From assembly GCA_001986395.2 (NCBI GenBank), contig MQVO02000291.1, forward strand, positions 1-11,364: a stretch of DNA of 11,364 nt, in the 5' to 3' direction. The DNA comes from Irpex lacteus. Taxonomy: Eukaryota; Basidiomycota; Agaricomycetes; Polyporales; Irpicaceae. A program made the translations under genes and the position numbers. Position 1 is the first letter of the stretch; each line of letters opens with the position of its first letter. This document shows positions 1-7,091 of the stretch, piece by piece. The notes beneath the pieces were generated by a model, which ran no database searches, had not been told where the DNA came from, and saw nothing but the letters and a program-made list of their open reading frames with translations.

Positions 1-2384
1 GACATATAACTTCTGGCACCTGCAGTAATTGTAGATGCAATAGCAATATTAACGTCTAACCCATGGTATACATCTTCTTTCTGATTAAATTTATAAACAT
101 TTTCTATTGTCTTGCATGATATAGTGATTACCTACTTTAATTAAATCTTGTACAGACTCACCATACATTCCAAAAGAATTTGTAATAATTCCATTTGCGA
201 TGAATCTCTTTGGTCATACAGTTTAACTTCTGTAGCTTCGGGTTTCATTCCGAATTTACCATAAAGACTATTCATCAATAATTTAGCAACTAAATTTAGT
301 GGGTTTGTTTTATTATAAGTTAGTCTTATTTGGTATAATCTGTGAACATATTCCTTAAAGATTACAGCCTTTTTAAATTTATAAACCTCTAATAATATTA
401 AATGTGTATCCTAAATCAAGACAAGTCTCCATTTCCTTAGAGCTAACCATCCTGTCCAACTACCTACACCTGCAATTGTTCTTACACCATCAGCAGTTTT
501 GATTCTTCTTTGAAGGATAGGATGCTCTATATCATCCGGGCATGTAATTTCACAATAGAAGAAACCATATGCCTCAGGATCCACAGTAGTAATATCACCT
601 TCAAATGCAATAGGTTTACCTATAGGCATTTCCAAGGTAGACATTACAAATGGATATAGAGAATTAACATCATAATAATATAGTTGTTCTCTATTATAAT
701 GATGTAGATTTTTACTAAACCCTTTATGATTATTATACACATCCACTGCACCACCAGTATAAGACTCTCTAATATCCCATTCCACTTTACCAAGCATTTG
801 ATATAGTGTATCCTTAGGCATAAAATTAGCTTTAAAAATTTTCATTGCTAGTGAAGGTAAAGTGTAAGAAGAATGTACATTTAATTTAAATTCACCGAAT
901 ATTAATTCATTAAATTTAGTTATCACTTCATGCAGAGATTTACAATCAATATTACAATATTTTATAGCTTCAACCTTAAAACTCCATAATTTATTTCCAT
1001 GTTTATGAAAGATCATTGTATATTCATCTTGTGTTAATCCAGGGAATAATTCATAACCAGGAAATTTACCTATATAATGAATGTCACTTAGTAAAAATGG
1101 AAAAAATGTTTTAACAGTAGGCACTTTGAATGCACCACATAATTTACTAAGTGACATAGGTAATAATAAGAATGAATCTTTAAAGATTAAATTTACTTTA
1201 TTTTTAGGGTTATTAGGGTCTTGATATTTAAATTCAATACCCATTAACTTACCATTAAATATTAGTGGTTTAACAGTAGCACCCTCATAACTTATTAAGT
1301 ATTTAAGTAATAATATTCCATCAAAACCTGAAAAGTTATGAGCGTATACATATTTTACACCTTTAAATTGTAATAATTGTTTAATAAAGTTATTAAACAT
1401 AGCTGATTGTGCTTCCTCTGTCAATTCAGTTGCATAAGATTTAATATACTGTCCATTGATATATCCACAAATTAAATAAGGATTATGATTTCCATTAATA
1501 TTAACTGTTTCAATATCTATGGTACAGAATATATTATTATTATCTATTTTTCCATCAACTTTAACAGCTTTAAATGGTTTGGCATTTAATTCTTTTTCCT
1601 TAACTAAAACCACTCCATCTTTGTAGTAGATATTATCTTTATTAATAACTCTTTTTACTACACCATTATCCATATGATAATCATTAAATTTTAAATCAAT
1701 AGGTGCTTGATAATGCACACTAGTAGATTTATCATCTTGATTTATAAGAATTGATTTATCACCATTAATAATAGCATAACTAGTGTGATCTGGTTGCTCA
1801 GATTTTAAAAAAACTTTCCCGTATTCTTCAGGAATAATAGTTAATGGTATATTCATATTATTATAACTATACTTAATTACAGTATATTCCTGTTGATTTA
1901 ATAAAGCTCTTTCATCATCTGCTAGACCATCTCTAACTATATAATGAAATGAAATATTAATAATAGCAGTATCCTTATAATTATCATTAAGAATACCTAG
2001 TCTACTTATTAAAAAGTTGATGAATAATTCTTTATCACCATAATTTACTTTTCTCATTTCTGCTAGTGTTCTATGTTCTTTATTAATGAACTGAACTTTA
2101 CATAATAGAAGTAAATGATGGTTATTCTGAATTGTTGAAGTGAAAACATCATTCCAAAATGAATTAATTGAAGATGTAAGAGTAGTAGCATTTATTGTAC
2201 TACTTATTGGAAGATTGTATAATCTTTGTTTAATCATGTTATTTATATATTTAATTGGTAAGTACTCAAACTTCAGGCCCCCATGCCTCCTTGTCATATT
2301 ACTTAACACCCATACTGATCCCACCACACTTAACCGTGGTTCTTCAGGAGTTCTGAGTATAATATCTAGATTTATATGTGCCAA
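1..2384 (-). pseudogene. dpo: Decayed protein-primed family B DNA polymerase (plasmid-type), copy 1, cut by window edge
   Basis: The open part (2384 down to 411, 657 residues) carries 3'-5' exonuclease motifs Exo I (TIDIE, D290/E292), Exo II (YAHNFSGFDG, N350/D355) and Exo III (YCNID, D480), the YTGG motif near 542-545, and polymerase motif A (YYYDVNSLYP, D572). The frame ends early at 411. The homologous protein continues in other frames: SSKEMETCLDLGYTF just upstream of 411, then YKFKKAVIF and motif B (KLLMNSLYGKFGMK, about 249-290), then GESVQDLIKVG, then YHGLDVNIAIAST up to the window edge. Frameshifts therefore lie near 438-446, 383-386, 203-222 and 95-102. Catalytic motif C is not reached before position 1. 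The first codon here is TTG. ATG codons follow at residue 30 (2297) and residue 50 (2237); the latter aligns with the start of copy 2. Exonuclease activity is conceivable, but it cannot be a working polymerase unless frames are corrected. Confidence 0.93.
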
Positions 2385-2446
2385 TTTTCATCATATTCCT
2401 TTTATTATATAAATAAATTTTTATCTAATAAAATTTAAAAATATAA

Positions 2447-2465
2447 TATCAGATTTGAACTGATA
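2447..2465 (-). other. Orphan tRNA T-arm remnant (Gly-like)
   Basis: On the minus strand a 6-bp stem TATCAG/CTGATA closes a seven-base loop TTCAAAT, the form of a tRNA T-arm. ATCAGTTCAAATCTGAT differs at one base from the T-arm of tRNA-Gly(UCC) at 5635-5705. No D-arm, anticodon arm or matching acceptor is visible nearby, so this is at most a remnant of a decayed tRNA copy. A chance hairpin remains possible. Confidence 0.4.
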
Positions 2466-2653
2466 CCATAATAATAAATTTTTCTAATTAATTTTTAATA
2501 ATTAATTTAGTAGTTATTCTTTTTATTCAGTTAGCTAGATAAAGTTATTCTTGTTTGCTATGCGGGGGGAGGCCTATTATTATAATATATATTTTTTTTA
2601 ACAATTAAAGATCTAGAGTTTCCTTTGAATAATTATTAATAGAAGATTTGATT

Positions 2654-2803
2654 TTAAGGATTATAGCTTATCCTACTAGTGTTAGGTGTTTTTTCTTTAA
2701 TTAACATATACACTTTTCTCCACTTAATATAATTTACATGCTTACTAGATAGTATATTATACTTATCTAAGTACCCTATCACCTTTCTAGCAGAACCAAA
2801 ACA
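2654..2803 (-). pseudogene. C-terminal remnant of a LAGLIDADG homing endonuclease
   Basis: Reading minus from 2803 to a TAA at 2654-2656 gives 49 residues, including CFGSARKVIGYLDKY, then ILSSKHVNYIKWRKVYMLIK, then a short tail. The pattern (S/A)-R-x-V-x-x-YLDxxxLLSSKxxNYxKWRKxY is the typical end of fungal mitochondrial intron-encoded LAGLIDADG endonucleases. A TAA at 2804-2806 closes the frame immediately upstream. A shifted frame just before it (KEINKDECIF, about 2810-2840) may continue the same protein. Neither LAGLIDADG helix motif is present, so it cannot cut DNA. No intron boundaries or flanking exon sequence are recognisable, so this looks like debris from a lost or relocated intron. 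Confidence 0.75.
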
Positions 2804-2863
2804 TTAAATATACATTCATCTTTATTTATTTCTTTAGATTAATTAATTTTTATTATATCTTTA

Positions 2864-2890
2864 TCCTTTTTTTTTTATATAAAAAAGGGA
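2864..2890. repeat. T-run/A-run hairpin
   Basis: TCC followed by ten T, then ATAT, then six A and GGGA can fold into a short hairpin. It is a smaller version of the hairpin at 2992-3025, downstream of the same minus-strand gene pair. A role in RNA 3'-end formation is a guess. Confidence 0.4.
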
Positions 2891-2991
2891 AGTAGTAAAA
2901 TTAAATATTGTCCTTTAGTAAAAAATTGGGGTAGGGATAGGACAGGGGGTTATAATAAATTTTTATCCTCATCTAATAATCATACATAATT

Positions 2992-3025
2992 CCTTATCCT
3001 TTTTTTAATTAAAAAGGGGGTAAGG
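2992..3025 (-). terminator. Hairpin just downstream of the 131-residue ORF, possible 3' processing or termination site
   Basis: CCTTATCC plus a T-run, an AATT loop, then AAAAAGGGGG and TAAGG, form a long stem with one internal T-G or bulged position. It ends 5 bases beyond the minus-strand stop codon at 3030-3032. This is the position expected for an RNA 3'-end structure. Fungal mitochondria do not rely on bacterial-style terminators, so this is inferred only from position and shape. Confidence 0.4.
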
Positions 3026-3029
3026 ACAA

Positions 3030-3425
3030 TTAATAAATTAATAATAGGAAAAGAACTAAATAAACAAAAATTAAGGCATATATTATTATAAATCTAAGAT
3101 AATAATCTATTATAGTACTTTTTGCTGGTATTTTGCTTAATTTTTGTATGCCGGTTAACCAAGATAAAATAAATTGAGGTAAGTATATTGGCATACTTAT
3201 TTTCCCTTTAGAGAACTGAATAAAAAAGTAAATGGTAAGCATGTAATAAATAATCACAAAAAGAATAAGAATAGAACCAAAGATAAAATATATTTTTAAT
3301 AATTTGTAATAAAAAGGATTTGCTAATAGTATACCTATGAAGTTAAATCCGCCATAGTTATTAACTATGGCCATTAATACTAATGAAAAAGTAATTGTAA
3401 AGAATGATTTGAAATAAACCTGCAT
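3030..3425 (-). CDS. Unknown small integral membrane protein (131 aa), paralogous to the C-terminus of its upstream neighbour
   Basis: The 131-residue product starts at an ATG and is almost wholly hydrophobic. Membrane segments are likely near residues 7-24, 44-70 (perhaps a hairpin) and 111-130. A polar linker contains MPIYLPQF at 78-85. The gene follows the larger membrane-protein gene by 8 bases on the same strand, so the two are probably co-transcribed. Its layout matches the last ~125 residues of that neighbour: hydrophobic stretch, KL(L/F) boundary, hydrophobic stretch, xPxYxPxF motif, a short amphipathic stretch containing SK, and a final hydrophobic helix. I do not recognise it as any core mitochondrial gene. 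It sits near a plasmid-type DNA polymerase, so plasmid origin is likely. Function is unknown. Confidence 0.7.
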   Translation of the reverse strand: MQVYFKSFFTITFSLVLMAIVNNYGGFNFIGILLANPFYYKLLKIYFIFGSILILFVIIYYMLTIYFFIQFSKGKISMPIYLPQFILSWLTGIQKLSKIPAKSTIIDYYLRFIIIYALIFVYLVLFLLLIY

Positions 3426-3433
3426 ATTTCAAA

Positions 3434-4795
3434 TTAAGATACTATACAAATTACAATAAATGCAAAATAGATAATAGTTACCATAAACATAGTTCTCTTC
3501 ATGTGTTCAACTACCATTTCTCTATCTGTACTTAACATTTTACTTATGGCATAAATAGCAGAAATTTCTTCTTTGAAGAATGAAGGTATGTATTTAGGTA
3601 AAATAGGCTCTATATTAGATTTCTTAAATCTATCCAAAACAACAAAAAAGAATACAAAGTATAATAAGATTAGACTTAAAGCGATAAAGTTAAATAATTT
3701 AAAGTAAATAATATTTTTATCTATAAACAACTTTATACTTAAAATTGTATTAAAATTAAAATATATCAAAACAACTAGCACCAAAAATAATAAACCTTTT
3801 TTCCATATACTCCAATTTTTTATTAGAGATAATAAAAATAATACTGATTTATGTGAATTATTTTGATCTGCATTATTAGCTATATCTATATTTACATTAT
3901 ACTTTTTAGGTATAATGTTAAAGCAGTTATATATTCCAAACATAAGAACTAATGTACCTGCTGTAGTAAATGCTAATCTACCATGAGTCATAATTCTCAT
4001 TGCTTGTAATTTAGAGCTATCTTTTTTAAAATTATCTAAATTAAATTTATTACCGCTATCATAACCTTTAACCAACCCTTTCCAAAACATAAGACTCGTA
4101 AAACCGAAAAAAGAATAAGGTCCATAGACGCCCACTACTTCAGGTAATTGTTCTGAAGTACGTTGTATTAAATCAGAAAGTTTATCCAAGTCCAATACCA
4201 ATTTTTTGTCCTCTGTGATATCTATTAACTTACCAGGAGTTACAGATTTAGTTTGTATTGCATCAGACATAGGCGCATTATAACCAAAATTAATTTTATC
4301 CTTTAAATCATTAGCTAATCCTTCCCAAGAACCATCTTTTTTATTTTTTTCTAGTATAGAAAAATTAATTAATTTTTGCAAGGGAGTATCACCAGGAACT
4401 TCACTGATACTATCCTTAAATTTAGAAAGAAACTCATCATCATTATCATTTTTAGATAATGCTTGGTTTATTATATCACTAAGTTTTTTTTCACCAAAGA
4501 ACTTGGACATTTTTGAATCTTTATAAAAATTAGGAAAGGCCTCCTCAAAAGAAGATGTATCCTCTGAAATCAAATCGGATACTGTTTTGGACTCACTATT
4601 TTTAACTATCTCCTCTAACCCCTGTAACATTTTAGTTGCATCAACTTCTGGTATTTTGTTGGGATTAGCCTGAGGATTCGTATTATCCATAAGTAAAAAA
4701 TGAGTGCCGTGGAAATATTTCACGGGATATATACTACCTGTTCTAAGTTGAACGGGTATAATAGAAAATTTCTTATTTGTCATTAAGATATTCAT
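3434..4795 (-). CDS. Unknown protein with soluble N-terminal region and C-terminal membrane domain (about 453 aa)
   Basis: An open frame runs from a GTG at 4819 (461 residues). The first ATG is at 4795 and another at 4783, and I prefer 4795. In 461-residue numbering, residues about 45-225 are polar, charged and helical with no recognised motif. Residues 229-248 are semi-hydrophobic. Likely membrane helices lie near 280-303, 340-363, 373-396 and 441-460, and LPKYIPSF falls at 407-414 before the last helix. The stop is 8 bases before the next gene, whose 131-residue product resembles this protein's last ~125 residues. I do not recognise the family and see no enzyme motif. The position beside a plasmid-type polymerase suggests an invertron-borne gene. 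Low-complexity composition and the ill-defined start add uncertainty. Confidence 0.75.
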   Translation of the reverse strand: MNILMTNKKFSIIPVQLRTGSIYPVKYFHGTHFLLMDNTNPQANPNKIPEVDATKMLQGLEEIVKNSESKTVSDLISEDTSSFEEAFPNFYKDSKMSKFFGEKKLSDIINQALSKNDNDDEFLSKFKDSISEVPGDTPLQKLINFSILEKNKKDGSWEGLANDLKDKINFGYNAPMSDAIQTKSVTPGKLIDITEDKKLVLDLDKLSDLIQRTSEQLPEVVGVYGPYSFFGFTSLMFWKGLVKGYDSGNKFNLDNFKKDSSKLQAMRIMTHGRLAFTTAGTLVLMFGIYNCFNIIPKKYNVNIDIANNADQNNSHKSVLFLLSLIKNWSIWKKGLLFLVLVVLIYFNFNTILSIKLFIDKNIIYFKLFNFIALSLILLYFVFFFVVLDRFKKSNIEPILPKYIPSFFKEEISAIYAISKMLSTDREMVVEHMKRTMFMVTIIYFAFIVICIVS

Positions 4796-4888
4796 ATTAA
4801 TAAAAAAAAAATAAAACACACATCAAAAGAATTGACTATACCTATTTTATTTATTCTAAAAATAGATAATAAAATAAGAAGATAAAGT

Positions 4889-4912
4889 TTAACTTAATTT
4901 CAATTAAGTTAA
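4889..4912. repeat. Perfect inverted repeat (hairpin)
   Basis: TTAACTTAATT, spacer TC, then AATTAAGTTAA: an 11-bp perfect stem. It lies in the AT-rich spacer upstream of the 453-residue membrane gene. No function is evident. Confidence 0.6.
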
Positions 4913-4955
4913 TTAGTCTTAATAAACATATTCTGTTTAATTTGATTGCTTAGTG

Positions 4956-4976
4956 TAGAATAATTATATTATTCTA
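4956..4976. repeat. Perfect inverted repeat (hairpin)
   Basis: TAGAATAAT, spacer TAT, then ATTATTCTA: a 9-bp perfect stem. Together with the hairpin at 4889-4912 it makes this spacer unusually rich in inverted repeats. Confidence 0.6.
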
Positions 4977-5046
4977 TTCCTTTTATTTAATAAATTTAAA
5001 TTTTATTTATTAACTTAATAAATATTTAATAGAAATATTTAGCTAA

Positions 5047-5185
5047 ACAGTTCTAGGGTTAGAAGGAAGTATAGTATTAGCTCTAGCACACGGATTTTTA
5101 TCCTGTGGCTTATTTATATAAAATATATGCAGGTGCCGTATTATACAATAGAACTGGAACAAGAATGACTTCTTTTTATAGATAA
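5047..5185 (+). pseudogene. nad4: Frameshifted internal fragment of NADH dehydrogenase subunit 4
   Basis: From 5047 the plus strand reads TVLGLEGSIVLALAHGFLSC followed by GLFI and a stop. After a frameshift near 5110-5118 it continues IYAGAVLYNRTGTRMTSFYR to a TAA at 5183-5185. This matches the conserved ND4 core (the family reads like GIEGSILL..AHGF.S.ALF...G.LYDRTGTR...YYRG), a proton-channel helix region of respiratory complex I. Only about 45 residues of a protein usually near 480 are present. The piece is bounded by a stop at 5044-5046 and contains a frameshift, so it is a non-functional copy. The working nad4 must lie elsewhere in the genome. Confidence 0.82.
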
Positions 5186-5196
5186 ATACTACCAAA

Positions 5197-5286
5197 CCCA
5201 AAAAACTAGGGTCGCGGTAGAAATAATCCCCAAAAAAACTAGTTAGAATTATTTATAATACCTAGTTTTTGGGGATGTTTTTTGGG
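5197..5286. repeat. Nested double inverted repeat
   Basis: The outer arms CCCAAAAAAC (5197-5206) and GTTTTTTGGG (5277-5286) are perfectly complementary. Inside them, ATCCCC plus an A-run plus CTAG (5226-5242) pairs with CTAG plus a T-run plus GGGGAT (5262-5276), with a 2-base length difference in the A/T run. The two arm families are near copies of each other. The element stands out because its C and G runs sit in very AT-rich surroundings. It begins about a dozen bases after the nad4 relic. Comparable compact hairpin elements are known as mobile sequences in some fungal mitochondrial genomes. Confidence 0.7.
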
Positions 5287-5443
5287 GGAAGTCTACTTTT
5301 ATTTAAAAATTCTAAGTATAAAAGTTCACATGAATAAGTGGAAAGTGGATAGTAACTAAATTATGTTTAAAAACATCTAAATTTTGATTTTATTTTTATT
5401 TATTCCTTTTTTATAAAATAAGGAGGTAAATACAGGAGGAATA

Positions 5444-5516
5444 TGAAAGCACCTGGACTCGAACCAGGACTTTCTCCTTAAAAGGGAGACACTCAAACCA
5501 CTCAAGTTCTGCTTCC
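5444..5516 (-). tRNA. trnK: tRNA-Lys (anticodon UUU)
   Basis: A full cloverleaf can be drawn on the minus strand. Acceptor GGAAGCA/TGCTTTC has one G-U pair. D-stem ACTT/GAGT. Anticodon stem TCTCC/GGAGA carries loop CTTTTAA, which puts TTT at the anticodon (Lys). T-stem CCTGG/CCAGG carries loop TTCGAGT. The discriminator base is A, with 5444 as T on the plus strand. All stems are intact, so it is probably functional. It is the first of two close minus-strand tRNAs. Confidence 0.85.
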
Positions 5517-5634
5517 TTATTGTATCTATTGATATTAGCTTACCCTCCTAACACAACCTATTAAAAAGAATATAAATATTTCTTTTTTTAAGGCATAAAC
5601 TCTCCACTTATCCACCCTGCCCTTATTTTATATT

Positions 5635-5705
5635 TACGAGTAATCAGATTCGAACTGATGACATCTATTTGGAAGACAGAAGTTATACCCCTTAACTATA
5701 CTCGC
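5635..5705 (-). tRNA. trnG: tRNA-Gly (anticodon UCC)
   Basis: Minus-strand cloverleaf. Acceptor GCGAGTA/TACTCGT has a G-U first pair. D-stem GTTA/(T)AAC. Anticodon stem TCTGT/ATAGA holds loop CTTCCAA, giving anticodon TCC (Gly). T-stem ATCAG/CTGAT holds loop TTCGAAT. The discriminator base is A. All stems are good, so it is likely functional. Confidence 0.87.
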
Positions 5706-6021
5706 TTATCTTTATATAAAAAAATTAGATATATAATATCAATTAAAAAAAAATAACAATATATTACATAATTTTTTTATTGTAATATATTTATACTCTT
5801 TTATGCCCTTTAATACTTTATTATAGCTTAAAATAAAAAGAAAAGGTGAGATTAAAAATTATTGTAATAATTTTTAATAAAAGAACATCATATATATTTA
5901 AAATCATTAATTTTATGTTTCCCCTTAAAATTTATACCTATTTGACTATCTATTGTATAAATATATAATTATCCTAAAACCTAATTTAATTAAAATAGAG
6001 TAGTACTTTGTGTTTTAAAAA
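5706..6021. other. AT-rich spacer with two long hairpins, no gene seen
   Basis: No protein-coding stretch or RNA gene is recognisable. The spacer contains an 11-bp inverted repeat, AATATATTACA (5758-5768) with TGTAATATATT (5781-5791). It also contains a 13-bp perfect inverted repeat, ATTAAAAATTATT (5851-5863) with AATAATTTTTAAT (5866-5878), with a 2-base spacer. Confidence 0.6.
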
Positions 6022-6261
6022 TTGCCTGACAGTCAAAAAGAGTTTAATGCTGAAGCAAATCAACTTAAAAAAATTATCCTTCATTTTTCGATAAAGAAAG
6101 TGAAAACACTACAAAGGAAGGTTTAGAGCAACTTAAGGAATATCTTGAACAGAAGCTAAACAAGCTAAAAAAAATATGATGAGGTTAATACTTATCATGA
6201 AAATAAAAAAATTAAACAAGATTTTAGCCAAGTTGTGAATGATTTAAAAAATTTACAGTAA
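6022..6261 (+). pseudogene. Broken small charged, coiled-coil-like ORF of unknown function
   Basis: Three consecutive pieces in different plus frames read as one highly charged helical protein. They are PDSQKEFNAEANQLKKI (from 6025), YPSFFDKESENTTKEGLEQL plus KEYLEQ (about 6078-6150), and EAKQAKKKYDEVNTYHENKK followed by IKQDFSQVVNDLKNLQ to a TAA at 6259-6261. Two frameshifts separate them, near the A-runs at about 6065-6080 and 6145-6175. Glu/Lys/Gln-rich heptad-like spacing suggests a coiled coil. No ATG is present; TTG at 6022 is the only nearby alternative start. The PSFFDKES stretch loosely recalls PNFYKDS in the soluble part of the 453-residue membrane protein, so a shared origin is possible but weakly supported. 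Confidence 0.5.
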
Positions 6262-6295
6262 GGATAATAATGAAGTTATTAAAATTTAAATTTAA

Positions 6296-6346
6296 GCTAC
6301 TATAGCTCAACGGTTAAAACAGAGCACTGTTAATTGTCTCAATAGG
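6296..6346 (+). pseudogene. Truncated tRNA, Asn-like (GUU), lacking its 3' end
   Basis: GCTACTATAGCTCAACGG and the following bases to AATAGGG look like the 5' two-thirds of a tRNA: acceptor strand, D-stem GCTC/GAGC, and a CTGTTAA loop placing GTT (Asn). The anticodon stem pairs poorly. The sequence leaves tRNA form exactly where the T-loop (TTC) should follow GGG, and no complementary acceptor strand follows. This is a broken copy. The Asn assignment depends on the loop and is tentative. Confidence 0.5.
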
Positions 6347-6415
6347 GCATGATAATATTAAAATGATACAGTAAATTATTAATAATTATTATATAGCTAC
6401 TTTCCTTATTCCCGG

Positions 6416-6581
6416 GAGAGCTAGCTCTCACTGTATTACCCTGGCACAATATTTAGACAGGACTATAAATTTATATCAATCATTCTTTAATATAAACCCT
6501 TAAATTTAATTAATTACAAATAACAATTACATACAATTAAGTACCTTCACTATAATCCCTAACTGCTGGACACTATTCTCC
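6416..6581 (-). pseudogene. rns: Fragment of mitochondrial small-subunit rRNA with a deleted 530 loop
   Basis: On the minus strand, AGTCCTGTCTAAATATTGTG, then CCAG, then GGTAATACAGTGAGAGCTAGC follow the well-known SSU rRNA 530 region (GTGCCAGCAGYCGCGGTAATAC followed by AGAGCTAGCG in fungi). Seven bases (CAGTCGC-type) are missing between CCAG and GGTAATAC. Further 5' (about 6530-6581), GTCCAGCAGTTAGGG and AGTGAAGGTAC fit the preceding helices around E. coli position 370-430. The 3' side breaks into a 14-bp palindrome, GAGAGCTAGCTCTC (6416-6429). Loss of the universally conserved loop and small size mean it cannot act as an rRNA in a ribosome. Confidence 0.65.
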
Positions 6582-6603
6582 TTTTTTTTTTTATTAAGGC
6601 AAC

Positions 6604-6675
6604 TAAAAAATATTAAACTCGAACCAATACTAATTTTGTGTGTAAAACAAATGCTATACCAATTAAGCAAATCCC
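6604..6675 (-). pseudogene. tRNA-Val (UAC) with eroded acceptor stem
   Basis: The D-arm GCTTAATTGGTATAGC, the anticodon stem TTTGT/ACAAA with loop TTTACAC (anticodon TAC, Val), and the T-arm ATTGG-TTCGAGT-TTAAT are clearly tRNA-Val. The acceptor is not normal: the 5' strand GGGATTT appears about two bases short before the D-arm. The 3' strand ATTTTTT offers only G-U and scattered A-U pairs with at least two mismatches. The molecule is probably dead unless edited. Confidence 0.65.
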
Positions 6676-6715
6676 TTTTGTGTATATTTTATTAATAAAA
6701 TAATTATACTCCTAT

Positions 6716-7091
6716 ACTACTAAACCTGTGTCGGTTTAGGGTACGATAATATCATGGTATTAGGCCATAACAATTACATTGTTTTCTTGACCCCATACAT
6801 CTTCCGATGCACAAGATTTGCTGTAACTCGCTCATCGGCTAATAACCTTAGAGATCGTCCTAACTCAAGACTGTACAACATTGTCTTGAAACCCTTTTAC
6901 TTACGGTGTGTATGATTATACATACATTATACTACTCATGTTGACATTATCACTTCCACGTCGTCCAAATAATAAATCACTATTCTTCAATCGAGTGGAA
7001 TGCTCCACTACTCCTTAATTTATATATTTTTATGTTATACAGATTAACTAAAGGCATAGTTAAAGATTCTACTTCTAATTAAGACCAACGG
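6716..7091 (-). pseudogene. rnl: Fragment of mitochondrial large-subunit rRNA (around domain III)
   Basis: The minus strand matches the bacterial/mitochondrial 23S plan in order: GTAGTGGAGCATTCC, GTGGAAGTGATAATGTCAAC with ATGAGTAG, GTAAGTAAAAGGGTTTC, CTAAGGTTATTAGCCGATG with AGCGAGTTACAG, and finally ATCGTACCCTAAACCGACAC with AGG (6725-6745). This corresponds roughly to E. coli 1200-1700. After ACACAGG the similarity ends within about 10-20 bases and the defective tRNA-Val follows instead of domain IV. The upstream edge is unclear (to about 7091). Most of a real LSU gene (over 2 kb) is missing, so this is a duplicated piece or, less likely, one module of a fragmented rRNA. Confidence 0.8.

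Noticed and set aside
2140..2412. A 90-codon open frame on the plus strand
   Set aside because: It lies antisense to the conserved N-terminal region of polymerase copy 1 and shows no independent protein features, so it is a shadow.
4796..4819. GTG start giving the 461-residue form of the membrane protein
   Set aside because: The added eight residues come mostly from an A/T run; the first ATG at 4795 is a simpler start, though GTG use cannot be excluded.
5540..5640. C-rich stretches such as CCACCCTGCCC between the Lys and Gly tRNAs
   Set aside because: No fold, repeat or similarity was found; this is probably ordinary spacer.
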